A stretch of 64,000 bases of DNA, from NCBI GenBank assembly GCA_963709295.1, contig CAVPVW010000003.1, positions 62,001 through 126,000 on the forward strand, read 5' to 3'. The position numbers were made by a program, and so were the translations under genes. Shown here piece by piece: positions 26,631 to 34,834 of the stretch; within the stretch, counting starts at the first letter, position 1; every line of letters starts with the position of its first letter. The stretch is from JBGPQJ01 sp963709295. Lineage in GTDB: Bacteria; Chloroflexota; Anaerolineae; Anaerolineales; Villigracilaceae. The notes under the pieces are model-generated. The model was not told the origin of the DNA, made no database searches, and saw only the letters and a list, made by a program, of their open reading frames with translations.

Positions 26631-27740
26631 ATGTCTATATCTCGTCGTGATTTCCTGAAATTGTCTGTTGCAACTATTGGATCGGGAGCTGTTGTTTCGG
26701 CTTTCCGGCCTTTTTCCTGGTCGAGCCAAAGCAGGTTGTTTCTCCCTGATTTCCCGGAGGCTGAAAACCTGGCTAGAAATTGTGTCGGCGGGATTGTCAA
26801 TATCATGTCTCGGCCTGATGCAAACAGCACCGTGGTCACCTCGATTTACGAAGACACAGTCCTGCCCTGGCTTCAGGAAGTCCCTGCAGAGAACGTCGAT
26901 TTTAACCGTATCAATCAGAACTGGGTCGAAACTCCACAGGGTTACATCTATTCTTCCAATGTTCAACCGTGTAAAAATCACGTGAACACACCTCTCACAG
27001 AGATGCCTGCACCAGGCCCTGATGGCGAACTAGGGTTTTGGGTGGAGGCGACTGTCCCCTACGTGGATTTTGCCCTCGATAACCCTCCTGCTCGATCACC
27101 TTGGCTGAAGAACCAGATCAATCTTGGGCTCCCGACTCGCCTGTACTATAAACAAATCATGTGGGCGGATGAAATTCGAACTGCCGACGACGGTACAGTC
27201 TATTACCGAGTTGGGGAACGATACGGCTCTTATGGCGATTTATTCATCGCCGAGGCGAGAGCCTTCCGCCCATTGACGGAAGAGGACAGCGCGCCCATTA
27301 ATCCCGATGTCGATCCGAATGAAAAGATCGTAAAGGTAAATGTTACCGATCAGACCCTTTCGTGCTTTGAGGGCGCGAATGAAGTTTATTTCTGCAGAGT
27401 CTCCACCGGGGTTGGCGAAAGCACCACTCCAATTGGGGAGTTCATCACCTGGAGGAAAATGGTATCCACCCACATGGCAGGGGGGACGGTATCTGCCGGC
27501 TACGACACACCTGGCATCGCGTGGACTACCTTGTTCTCGGGTGAAGGCGTCGCGATCCATTCCACATTCTGGCACAATGATTTTGGCTCCAAGCGCTCGC
27601 ATGGATGTGTCAATGCCCTCCCGGATGATGCACAATGGATCTTCCGTTGGTCGAGCCCCGAAGTTCCCCTTATCCCAGGCGATCAGACAGTTCCGATGCC
27701 GGGTGGAACACACGTCAAGGTTGAAGAGCGTTACTTTTAA
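26631..27740 (+). CDS. Tat-exported L,D-transpeptidase (YkuD domain)
   Basis: A 369-residue exported cell-wall enzyme. The N terminus MSISRRDFLKLSVATIGSG is a twin-arginine signal. A bacterial SH3-like part (GGIVNIMSRPDANSTVV) leads into the YkuD catalytic domain, whose motif is complete: H310 in AIHSTFWHNDFG and the nucleophile C326 in SHGCVNAL. Such enzymes make 3-3 peptidoglycan cross-links or attach proteins to the wall. I take ATG 26631 because the signal begins there. The ccdA start is only 15 nt beyond its stop, so it probably leads the thiol-redox operon; its active-site Cys outside the cell gives a reason for that pairing. Confidence 0.88.
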   Translation: MSISRRDFLKLSVATIGSGAVVSAFRPFSWSSQSRLFLPDFPEAENLARNCVGGIVNIMSRPDANSTVVTSIYEDTVLPWLQEVPAENVDFNRINQNWVETPQGYIYSSNVQPCKNHVNTPLTEMPAPGPDGELGFWVEATVPYVDFALDNPPARSPWLKNQINLGLPTRLYYKQIMWADEIRTADDGTVYYRVGERYGSYGDLFIAEARAFRPLTEEDSAPINPDVDPNEKIVKVNVTDQTLSCFEGANEVYFCRVSTGVGESTTPIGEFITWRKMVSTHMAGGTVSAGYDTPGIAWTTLFSGEGVAIHSTFWHNDFGSKRSHGCVNALPDDAQWIFRWSSPEVPLIPGDQTVPMPGGTHVKVEERYF

Positions 27741-27755
27741 TTTATTGGAGATTTG

Positions 27756-28481
27756 ATGGCGTTTACGAATGTTTCGGTCTGGCTGGCATTTCTCGCGGGG
27801 CTTGCGTCTTTTCTGTCCCCATGTGTGTTGACCTTGGTCCCGGCCTATATTGGCTACCTGGGCGGGCGGTCGGTAAGCACACAGGGGAAAGAATATGGCC
27901 GTTGGATTACGTTCACCCACGGCGTTGCCTTTGTCCTGGGTTTCAGCTTTGTGTTTGTTTTTCTGGGGGTTGCAGCGTCTTTTCTTGGAGGCGCTCTTTA
28001 TGACTTGAGACATTGGATCGCTCGAATCGGAGGTGTACTGGTCGTCATATTTGGCTTGCATCTGATCGGTGTTTTTCGCATTCCTTTTTTGGAATATGAT
28101 GTGCGGGTGCAAAAAATGCCTGACCGAAAATGGGGCTATCTCTCCTCGGTCATGATGGGAGTCATATTTTCCGCCGGCTGGTCGCCCTGTGTGGGACCCA
28201 TCCTCGGTGCGATCTTAACACTCGCTCTGAACGGGGGATCAGTATCGCAGGGAGTAATTCTTCTTTCCGCCTATTCTCTCGGTCTTGCGATTCCATTTTT
28301 ACTTGCGGCATTGGGAATTGAATGGGTGACTACGTTGCTGAGCAAGCATGGCAAGGTCATGCGATATGTTGAGATTGCTATGGGCGTAGTCATGGTGATT
28401 ATCGGCGTGATGCTGGCAACAGGCGTCTACGAGACCATCGCCAGCCAGTTCCAATTCTTCTGGGTGGATTTTGGGTTGTGA
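27756..28481 (+). CDS. ccdA: CcdA-type thiol-disulfide membrane transporter
   Basis: A 241-residue six-span protein of the CcdA/DsbD-beta family. The two redox cysteines lie in FLSPCVLTLVP (C23) and GWSPCVGP (C145), at the pseudo-symmetric positions expected for passing electrons from cytosolic thioredoxin to the outside. GGAG 5 nt upstream supports ATG 27756. The next gene (tlpA-like) overlaps by 4 nt, so the reductant it delivers probably goes to that thioredoxin. Confidence 0.9.
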   Translation: MAFTNVSVWLAFLAGLASFLSPCVLTLVPAYIGYLGGRSVSTQGKEYGRWITFTHGVAFVLGFSFVFVFLGVAASFLGGALYDLRHWIARIGGVLVVIFGLHLIGVFRIPFLEYDVRVQKMPDRKWGYLSSVMMGVIFSAGWSPCVGPILGAILTLALNGGSVSQGVILLSAYSLGLAIPFLLAALGIEWVTTLLSKHGKVMRYVEIAMGVVMVIIGVMLATGVYETIASQFQFFWVDFGL

Positions 28482-29065
28482 ACCGGCCTTCTGTTTTTCC
28501 CCTGGTCATGGCAGCCGCAGGCGTATTGCTCGCGGCTGTTGCTATTTTTGGAATTCTGCAAAATCGTTTTTTCTGGGATGCGTCACCGGCAACAGATCGA
28601 TCGGGGAATCAGCCTGATGTAGATACATCGACCTCTGCCTACTCTCAGGCTGGGAAAGCAGCCCCTGAGTTTGAGCTGGATTCGTTAGAAGGGTCAAGGG
28701 TCCGATTGTCGAATTTTGCCGGGCATCCTGTCCTGATTAATTATTGGGCAACCTGGTGTCCGCCTTGTCGTGAAGAATTGCCGTTGATTCAGGAACGCTT
28801 GGAAAAATACTCACCTGATCTGGTTGTCCTGACAATCAATGCGGGCGAAGAACCTGAAACGATCAGGAATTTCATTCAACAAAAAGACTACTCGTTCCAT
28901 GTATTACTTGATCCGGAATGGAAAGCAGAAGCGTTGTATGGAATTTATGCCTACCCGACCACGGTATTTATTGATCGGGAGGGATTGATCCAGGCAAGAT
29001 ATGTCGGCGGGATGTCGGCGGATATTTTGGATGAGTATTTACAGTTGATCGGAGTAAATGAATGA
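28478..29065 (+). CDS. TlpA/ResA-like membrane-anchored thioredoxin
   Basis: A 195-residue protein with an N-terminal anchor (VMAAAGVLLAAVAIFGILQN) and an extracytoplasmic thioredoxin fold with active site W93-C94-P-P-C97 (NYWATWCPPCREELP) and a cis-Pro in YAYPTTVFID. ResA/TlpA proteins reduce disulfides of apocytochrome c or other exported proteins. GTG start overlapping the ccdA stop (GTGA) shows tight coupling. The following gene overlaps its stop by 4 nt (ATGA). Confidence 0.88.
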   Translation: MNRPSVFPLVMAAAGVLLAAVAIFGILQNRFFWDASPATDRSGNQPDVDTSTSAYSQAGKAAPEFELDSLEGSRVRLSNFAGHPVLINYWATWCPPCREELPLIQERLEKYSPDLVVLTINAGEEPETIRNFIQQKDYSFHVLLDPEWKAEALYGIYAYPTTVFIDREGLIQARYVGGMSADILDEYLQLIGVNE

Positions 29066-30069
29066 TTACGGTTACGTTATATTCCCGTAAGGAGTGTCAG
29101 TTGTGCGACGAGGCCAGGGAAGAATTGGCTTCCCTGCAAACCGAGATCCCCCATCGGTTTGTGGAAATATTCATCGACGATGATCCGGATTTATTCCGAG
29201 AATACGGCGAGCGCGTCCCGGTCGTGGAAGCAGGTCCTTACAGGAAATTTGCGCCATTCACCCGCCAGGAATTGATCGTTACTCTCGGCGCAGCTCGTGA
29301 CCGGCAAAACTCCTTGGAAAAGATTGGCTCTGCCCATTACAAGGATCAAGTCCGCCGCGGGCAGGTTATTGACAGCGGCGATAAATTGACCTGGTGGATT
29401 TCCCGGAACTATTTGTGGGTATTAAATCTGATCATCCTTTTATACGTGGGATTGCCTTTTTTGGCGCCGGTTTTTATGAAAGCCGGAATCCCCCAGCCAG
29501 CCAAAGCAATTTATTTAATCTACAGTCCCCTCTGTCATGAACTCGGATTCCGGTCATTTTTCCTGTTTGGAGAGCAGCCCTACTATCCTCGCAAATCAGC
29601 CGGAATTGAAGGGGTCACCAGTTTTGAAGAAGCAACCGATATCGATGGCAGCAATCTGCTTGCCGCGAGGAATTTTGTTGGCAACGAAACTTTGGGCTAC
29701 AAAGTCGCGCTTTGCCAGCGTGACGTTGCTCTTTATCTGGGGATCCTTGTCTTCAGTTTGATTTTTGCTTTCACCGGGCGCAGGATAAAGCCTTTGCCTT
29801 TCTGGGCCTGGCTTGTGTTTGGAATTCTGCCTGTCGCATTGGATGGATTTTCCCAGTTATTCAGCCAGGTGGGCATCCCCGGCCTTGACACCCTGCTTCC
29901 CTATCGGGAATCCACACCCTTCCTGCGAACAATAACAGGATTCCTGTTCGGATTTATGACGGCATGGTTCGGGATCCCCTATATTGAAGAGTCAATGCGA
30001 GAATCGCGTGCCCAGCTGGTCAAGAAATTTGCAGTCGTCAATGTTAAGAATCAGCAGCAAGACAAATAA
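29062..30069 (+). CDS. Glutaredoxin-like domain fused to DUF2085 membrane protein
   Basis: A 335-residue two-part protein. Residues 1-80 form a glutaredoxin-like (DUF836-type) thioredoxin fold with the redox pair in SRKECQLCDEAREEL and the cis-Pro in ERVPVVE. Residues ~115-320 are a DUF2085 integral membrane part with CHELGFRSFFLFGEQ, a loop Cys in VALCQRDVALY, and LPVALDGFSQLF. DUF2085 has no known function; conserved Cys and His in its loops suggest redox or metal chemistry. Position at the end of a ccdA-tlpA operon supports a role in moving reducing power across the membrane (inference). Confidence 0.8.
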   Translation: MITVTLYSRKECQLCDEAREELASLQTEIPHRFVEIFIDDDPDLFREYGERVPVVEAGPYRKFAPFTRQELIVTLGAARDRQNSLEKIGSAHYKDQVRRGQVIDSGDKLTWWISRNYLWVLNLIILLYVGLPFLAPVFMKAGIPQPAKAIYLIYSPLCHELGFRSFFLFGEQPYYPRKSAGIEGVTSFEEATDIDGSNLLAARNFVGNETLGYKVALCQRDVALYLGILVFSLIFAFTGRRIKPLPFWAWLVFGILPVALDGFSQLFSQVGIPGLDTLLPYRESTPFLRTITGFLFGFMTAWFGIPYIEESMRESRAQLVKKFAVVNVKNQQQDK

Positions 30070-30093
30070 GCCTTCTATCCATTTGGCCGATAA

Positions 30094-30876
30094 ATGTCAT
30101 TCGTTGAAAATCAAGGTGTGCGGTATTTTACCTTCTCCAGTCTTCCACAAGAGAAGCTGGTTCATGCGGTTTTCACGCGGATCGGGGGTGTCAGCCCTGA
30201 ACCCTGGAATTCATTGAATGTCGGTGGAACAGTGGGGGACGAGCGCGCCAGGGTCATTGAGAATAGGCTAAGATCCTTTCATGCTGTCGACCGGGATCCA
30301 CAGTCGATGTTCGATGTCTGGCAGGTGCACAGCGCGGATGTGGTCATCGCCAATACGCCTCATAACTTCAGTCCTCCTGAATACAAAGCGGATGCGATCA
30401 TCACCGACAATCCGGACGTAACGTTATTCATGCGTTTTGCCGATTGCACCCCCATCCTGTTGTTCGATCCCGTGAAATATGCTGTCGGTATCGCTCATGC
30501 CGGGTGGATGGGCACCGTGAAACAGGTCGCTTCTGCCACGGTGGACGCAATGTGTGCCGCCTATGACACAAAACCCTCCGATATCATTGCCGGAATTGGA
30601 CCTTCGATCGGCTGCGACCATTACCAAATAGGTCCGGACGTTTCCGCTCGGGTAAACGAAGCATTCCATGACGATGCCCATAAATTGCTGATGCGACGTG
30701 AGGATGGCGTTTATTTTGATCTGTGGGAGGCGAACAGGCTTTCTCTTGTCAGGGCGGGTGTACAGCAAATTGAAATATCAGGCATCTGCACAGCATGCCA
30801 TCCGGAGGATTGGTATTCACACCGTGCTCAGAAAGGAAAGACAGGCCGGTTTGGGGCGATCATAGGGTTGCGATAA
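30094..30876 (+). CDS. pgeF: Peptidoglycan editing factor PgeF (YfiH/laccase-domain family)
   Basis: A 260-residue copper/zinc-type laccase-domain protein. Metal ligands sit in WQVHS, FADCTPILL and AHAGWMGTVK, and the C-terminal HRAQKGKTGRFGAII is typical. In E. coli the homologue hydrolyses wrongly built UDP-MurNAc-L-Ser; other homologues show purine nucleoside phosphorolysis. It commonly precedes yggS-yggT, as here. The 24-nt gap to the redox gene could allow read-through. Confidence 0.88.
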   Translation: MSFVENQGVRYFTFSSLPQEKLVHAVFTRIGGVSPEPWNSLNVGGTVGDERARVIENRLRSFHAVDRDPQSMFDVWQVHSADVVIANTPHNFSPPEYKADAIITDNPDVTLFMRFADCTPILLFDPVKYAVGIAHAGWMGTVKQVASATVDAMCAAYDTKPSDIIAGIGPSIGCDHYQIGPDVSARVNEAFHDDAHKLLMRREDGVYFDLWEANRLSLVRAGVQQIEISGICTACHPEDWYSHRAQKGKTGRFGAIIGLR

Positions 30877-30900
30877 GATCTACAGTTCTGAAGTTGGCGG

Positions 30901-30906
30901 TATGAT
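30901..30906 (+). promoter_or_regulatory. Possible leaderless -10 box before yggS
   Basis: TATGAT 6 nt before ATG 30913, the same spacing as at other leaderless-type starts here. Read-through from pgeF is also possible. Confidence 0.4.
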
Positions 30907-30912
30907 TGAGGC

Positions 30913-31386
30913 ATGGAAATATCACAAGACGAAATCCGACGAAACCTTGAACAAGTCCAGGAGCGAATCCGTCGTGCTGCCGATAAAGCTCATCGCGATT
31001 CATCTGAGATTCGACTGGTTGTTGTCACGAAATCTCACTCCATGCAGGTGGCACGCGCAGCGATTGAGGCGGGAGCAAAAATTCTCGGGGAGAATTATGC
31101 CGAGGAGGGCCTCTCCAAAATTCAGGAGATTGGGTCCATTCCCGGGGTAGAATGGCACATGATCGGACACGTCCAGAGTCGAAAGGCAGTTGAAGTGACT
31201 GGAAAATTCAATCTGATCCATTCATTGGATAGTGTCAAGCTCGCAGAGCGGATAAATCGTGTAGCCGAAGCGAATTGGGTGGTCACAAAGTGTTCTGATC
31301 CAGGTCAATGTGAGCGGGGAAGAAACCAAATCCGGTCTTCTGTGTTGGAACGATGGTCAGATGCCTGCATTAACCTCGGAAATTGA
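30913..31386 (+). CDS. yggS: YggS/PLPBP pyridoxal-phosphate homeostasis protein, N-terminal part
   Basis: The first ~120 residues of the YggS (PLP-binding) family. The cofactor lysine lies in LVVVTKSHSM, followed by AGAKILGENYAEEGLSKI and EWHMIGHVQSRKAVE, all family landmarks. YggS binds PLP without enzyme activity and balances vitamin B6 and amino-acid pools. After AEAN the frame turns into non-homologous text and stops at 31386: one extra base around 31276-31280 shifts it. The continuation is listed separately. Confidence 0.8.
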   Translation: MEISQDEIRRNLEQVQERIRRAADKAHRDSSEIRLVVVTKSHSMQVARAAIEAGAKILGENYAEEGLSKIQEIGSIPGVEWHMIGHVQSRKAVEVTGKFNLIHSLDSVKLAERINRVAEANWVVTKCSDPGQCERGRNQIRSSVLERWSDACINLGN

Positions 31387-31648
31387 GAAGATTGCATCGA
31401 TGCCCTCGGTAAAAATCCAAGGCTTGATGACCATCCCGCCTTTCACCGAAATTGGTGAATTGGCGCGTCCTTATTTCAAACGGTTGAGGGGGATTCGGGA
31501 TCAGCTTAAGGACAAGTTTCCCGGCCTCAATTTTTCAGAGCTTTCGATGGGGATGAGCGCAGATTTTGAGGTTGCTGTTGAAGAAGGCGCGACGGTGGTT
31601 CGGGTTGGGACTGCCATCCTCGGTGAGCGAACTTACACAAAAGGATAA
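31277..31648 (+). CDS. yggS: YggS/PLPBP, C-terminal part (after frame change)
   Basis: Continues YggS in the +1 frame from SVLIQVNVSGEETKSGLL through VKIQGLMTIPPFTE to the phosphate-binding end FSELSMGMSADFEVAVEEGA and VRVGTAILGER. With one base removed near 31276-31280 the protein is of normal length (about 245 residues). This part has no start signal. The intact motifs on both sides argue that the shift is recent or a sequence error. Confidence 0.8.
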   Translation, partial: GWSQSVLIQVNVSGEETKSGLLCWNDGQMPALTSEIEKIASMPSVKIQGLMTIPPFTEIGELARPYFKRLRGIRDQLKDKFPGLNFSELSMGMSADFEVAVEEGATVVRVGTAILGERTYTKG

Positions 31649-31651
31649 ACG

Positions 31652-31918
31652 ATGATTGCCTATTATTTGGTTTTACTCATCAACTTTACAGCTCAGGCTG
31701 TCACCTTGTTGATGCTGGCCTACGCCATTCTTTCATGGGTGGCCAAGCCTTGGAATCAAGTCCGTATGTTTGTGGACAGAATTTCGGAACCACTGCTCGC
31801 CCCGATTCGGCGTGTAGTACCTTTGGTGGGTATGGTGGACATCAGCCCTCTCGTTTTAATTCTTCTGGTACAATTAATTGCGAGAGTTTTGGTTAATATT
31901 GTCTATGCCGTCTTGTGA
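31652..31918 (+). CDS. yggT: YggT family membrane protein
   Basis: An 88-residue protein with two hydrophobic segments around the conserved loop PWNQVRMFVDRISEPLLAPIRR. YggT-family proteins are linked to osmotic stress and, in Gram-positive bacteria and cyanobacteria, to cell-division or nucleoid organisation. It starts 3 nt after the yggS stop, so the two are translated together. Confidence 0.85.
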   Translation: MIAYYLVLLINFTAQAVTLLMLAYAILSWVAKPWNQVRMFVDRISEPLLAPIRRVVPLVGMVDISPLVLILLVQLIARVLVNIVYAVL

Positions 31919-31926
31919 GGTGACGC

Positions 31927-32238
31927 TTGGCTGAGCGCAAGTTCCATTTGCATGATGGAAAACGGGGGGTCGCGATGGCTGTCCGTGTGACACCGCGCGC
32001 CAGCCGAAACGAAGTCACCGCCATCCAGGATGATGGCACAGTCAAGGTTCGTCTGGCCGCCTCCCCGAAGGGAGGAGACGCGAACGACGCGCTGGTTACC
32101 TACCTGGCTGAAGTCCTGGGGGTTTCCCGCTCAAAGATTGAAATTGTAGCCGGAGAAACCGGCCGAGATAAGTTGATTTCCATCATCGATATGGACAAGG
32201 ATGAACTTCAAAACAGGCTAATGGCTTATATCGAATAA
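31927..32238 (+). CDS. DUF167/YggU family protein
   Basis: A 103-residue DUF167 protein with the family core RVTPRASRNEVTAIQDDGTV, RLAASPKGGDANDALVTYLA and VAGETGRDKLISI. Function unknown; it travels with yggS and yggT in many bacteria. TTG start, preceded by GAGGTGA and 8 nt after yggT. A strong hairpin ends the operon. Confidence 0.85.
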   Translation: MAERKFHLHDGKRGVAMAVRVTPRASRNEVTAIQDDGTVKVRLAASPKGGDANDALVTYLAEVLGVSRSKIEIVAGETGRDKLISIIDMDKDELQNRLMAYIE

Positions 32239-32265
32239 AAAACAACCGGCGCAACCGGTTGTTTT
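32239..32265. terminator. Bidirectional terminator
   Basis: An 11-bp perfect stem AAAACAACCGG / CCGGTTGTTTT with a 5-nt loop, T-rich on both strands, between the convergent DUF167 and transglycosylase genes. Confidence 0.9.
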
Positions 32266-32269
32266 CTTA

Positions 32270-34690
32270 TCACTGGATCGGGCTGTACAATCCCTTATAA
32301 ATTGAAAAAATCTCGTAAATGCTTCGGATATAATCCCGCGTTTCCGCAAATCGAACCACCTCAACAAAAAGATCAGGATCGCCGTTTGCGAGCTGCTGCC
32401 AGATGGCAGCGTTACCCGGACCTGCATTATAGGCTGCCAGTGCTGCAAAGACGTCTCCGTTCAAGCCATTAAGGTTTGTTTCAAGGTAATCAGCTCCCAG
32501 GATTACACTGACCATGGGTCGGTAAAGGTCCTCTGGAGTGTAATTTGGCGGATAATTCAAAGACTGGACGATGGATTCCGCTGTAGCCGGCATGATCTGC
32601 ATCAATCCACGCGCTCCTGCGCTGGACCGGACAAACCCTTCGAACAGGCTTTCCTGACGAACCACGCTGGTTAGAAATAGGGGATCAAATCCCATATTCT
32701 TTGCCGTGGGAATGATGATATCCGGATAATAGATGCCGTATCGGATATGCGAGAAGTATTTGGGGACATTCAAGCTTGCGGCGTGTTCATTCAAGCCGGC
32801 GAGGGTCAACACCTGCCGAATGGCATAAATTGCCTGTCGATATTGACCCATTTCAAGCAGGTAGTTTCCAAGTCTGTAACTGTCCACCGCATTCCCTGCA
32901 GCAGCATCGCGAAGGTTGATGAATTCATCCCGGGATTCTTCGTACAATCCCAGATTCCAGAACTCTGTACCACGGATGAATCTCCCGTCGAGTCCAAGCG
33001 CTCCCGTACCTGAGAGGTCCAAATCTGCCGGGAGATTGAATGTCGTTCGCAGCCAGGCATCCGCTTCCGCTCGTTCCGCCTCAAGATTGACCCCGAAGCT
33101 GTGACCGATGGGCACTTCAAAGGGTTGTCGCCCGGATAAAATTTCCCGCGCCCGCTCGCTGTAATAGCCGGTGGGATCGAGATTCTGCGCGGCCTGGAAG
33201 GCTGCCATGGCAGCCGGCAGATCGTTCTTAGCTTGTTGGGATTTACCTATCCAGAAATTGGCGCGCGCCTGATCTTCCAATTCGTTGGCTAGCAGCAAGG
33301 TGCGTTGAAAATCCAGAATCGCACCATCATAATTTCCCATTCGATACAGGGATATTCCCGCAAAATGAAGCGCATCCACCGCATTTGGGCTCGATGCATA
33401 TTCGTTAGCGATCCGCTCCCAAACACCGGCTGCATCCGTCAGGCGGTTGCCACGTTCGAGAGTCCGGGCGGCTGAAAATAGGTATTCTGCGGCTGATGGA
33501 GATTGAGGAACCACCTTTACATAATCGATCCAGGTTTGGGCAGCCGATCCATAATCTTCGAGATAGGCCCATTGTGTGAAAGCCTTTTCATCCCAGGCGG
33601 TGGTCCAATAGCGGTTGTTGGGGTATTGGTTGATTAGAATATCCCAGGAAGCAATTGCTTCAGGGTAATTCCCCAATTCTCTCAAAGTTAATGCACGGTA
33701 ATGGTAGACGGTTCCATCATCTTCCGGACTCAAATTCTGCAGATAACGATCCAGGGCACCTAATGCAAGCCCGTATTGGCCGGCATAATAATCGACCAGT
33801 CCTCGATCTAGGTCGCTGACAGGGATTCCCGCCTCCACGAGCGCGACCAGCGCGGAGTAGGAATCATACGATAATGGATAATTCTCAACCGCATGAAGGA
33901 ATTTCTCATAGGCCAACGTAGTCTCACCTCGTGCCAGATAAGTCTGTCCGATGAGAAGGTCCATCTGAGCTTTGACATAATCATTGGTGGTCGTCTGCGC
34001 GATTTGCTCATAGAGTTCTAACGCCTGCTGGCTGGATCCTACAGCAATGTACATCTCCGCGATTTTCTTGCTTATCCCCAGAGTGTCACCAAGCCTTGGG
34101 GCTTGCAAGGCAGCCTGGTAGGCACCCAGCGCACCAGAGTAATCGCCGGCCGCGGATAATGAATCCCCAAGTTTTTCCTGCGCGAATGAATCGATGAACC
34201 CTGGCCGCATCGAAAGATAACTTCGATACGAATCTGCTGCCTCGCCATACCTGTCCAAGGCGTCGTAAGTTTCACCCAGCAGGAAATGAGCCCATGGGGC
34301 CTGGACCGAGCTGGGGTAGAGTCCAACCAAAAGGCGCAAAATATCCAATGCGCCGGCGAAGTTTCCGTCCTCGTATTCAACGCGAGCTGACCCCCACAAT
34401 GCAGCTGCACGGGTCTCGTCATCCGGAGCGCCTTCCAGGGCGACACGAAATTCTTCGCGGGCACGGTCAAAATCGCCATTGAGGAGATAGGCCTCTCCCG
34501 TGTGAATTCGTACCGCAGGGACAGGCGTGGGGGTGGGAAGCGGCGTCGGGCTTGGGAGCGGAGTCGGTGTCTCTGCGGGGATCTCTGTAGATTGAGGGAG
34601 AAGCGTCGAGATGCCTGGAACGGTGATCGGCTGTCGAAGGTTGCAAGCCGATACGACCAGCATCATAGTGATTAATAGGAGTTTCTTCAT
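32270..34690 (-). CDS. Lytic transglycosylase lipoprotein with TPR-like repeats (Slt type)
   Basis: An 806-residue exported lipoprotein. Signal and lipobox are MKKLLLITMMLVVSACN. A Pro/Thr linker follows, then a long superhelix of TPR-like repeats (~65-640; for example AALWGSARVEYEDGNFAGAL and ANFWIGKSQQAKNDLPAAM), and a C-terminal SLT domain (~650-790) with catalytic E680 in VVRQESLF, then SSAGARGLMQIMPATAE and AAYNAGPGN. It should cleave the MurNAc-GlcNAc bond of peptidoglycan with 1,6-anhydro ring formation. The repeat ring recalls Slt70. Single gene with its own terminator. Confidence 0.9.
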   Translation of the reverse strand: MKKLLLITMMLVVSACNLRQPITVPGISTLLPQSTEIPAETPTPLPSPTPLPTPTPVPAVRIHTGEAYLLNGDFDRAREEFRVALEGAPDDETRAAALWGSARVEYEDGNFAGALDILRLLVGLYPSSVQAPWAHFLLGETYDALDRYGEAADSYRSYLSMRPGFIDSFAQEKLGDSLSAAGDYSGALGAYQAALQAPRLGDTLGISKKIAEMYIAVGSSQQALELYEQIAQTTTNDYVKAQMDLLIGQTYLARGETTLAYEKFLHAVENYPLSYDSYSALVALVEAGIPVSDLDRGLVDYYAGQYGLALGALDRYLQNLSPEDDGTVYHYRALTLRELGNYPEAIASWDILINQYPNNRYWTTAWDEKAFTQWAYLEDYGSAAQTWIDYVKVVPQSPSAAEYLFSAARTLERGNRLTDAAGVWERIANEYASSPNAVDALHFAGISLYRMGNYDGAILDFQRTLLLANELEDQARANFWIGKSQQAKNDLPAAMAAFQAAQNLDPTGYYSERAREILSGRQPFEVPIGHSFGVNLEAERAEADAWLRTTFNLPADLDLSGTGALGLDGRFIRGTEFWNLGLYEESRDEFINLRDAAAGNAVDSYRLGNYLLEMGQYRQAIYAIRQVLTLAGLNEHAASLNVPKYFSHIRYGIYYPDIIIPTAKNMGFDPLFLTSVVRQESLFEGFVRSSAGARGLMQIMPATAESIVQSLNYPPNYTPEDLYRPMVSVILGADYLETNLNGLNGDVFAALAAYNAGPGNAAIWQQLANGDPDLFVEVVRFAETRDYIRSIYEIFSIYKGLYSPIQ

Positions 34691-34731
34691 GTCGAATCCT
34701 TATACTTCCTAAAGAAAAGCCTGTCAATGCT

Positions 34732-34760
34732 TTGACAAACATGGCTTCCCATGCTAAACT
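34732..34760 (+). promoter_or_regulatory. Predicted sigma70-type promoter of the mtnA operon
   Basis: TTGACA (34732-34737), exactly 17 bp, TAAACT (34755-34760). Start of transcription expected near 34767, giving a leader of about 68 nt before mtnA. Confidence 0.7.
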
Positions 34761-34781
34761 TTGACCGCAAACATTAACGCT

Positions 34782-34804
34782 GACGCCCCTAGCGGGCGTC
34801 TTTT
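34782..34804 (+). promoter_or_regulatory. Leader hairpin before mtnA, possible attenuator
   Basis: A 7-bp GC-rich stem GACGCCC / GGGCGTC with loop CTAGC followed by TTTT, between the promoter and ATG 34835. It could stop transcription early. No known SAM riboswitch consensus fits the short leader. Confidence 0.45.
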
Positions 34805-34834
34805 ACTGCTTATGTGCTACGGCGAGAAATTTTA

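Noticed and set aside
27240..28112. 290-codon frame on the minus strand
   Set aside because: It lies opposite the L,D-transpeptidase and ccdA genes, both with full catalytic motifs; its translation has no fold-like pattern.
34767..34834. SAM or SAH riboswitch before mtnA
   Set aside because: The leader is too short for SAM-I and shows none of the conserved loops; only one simple hairpin is present.
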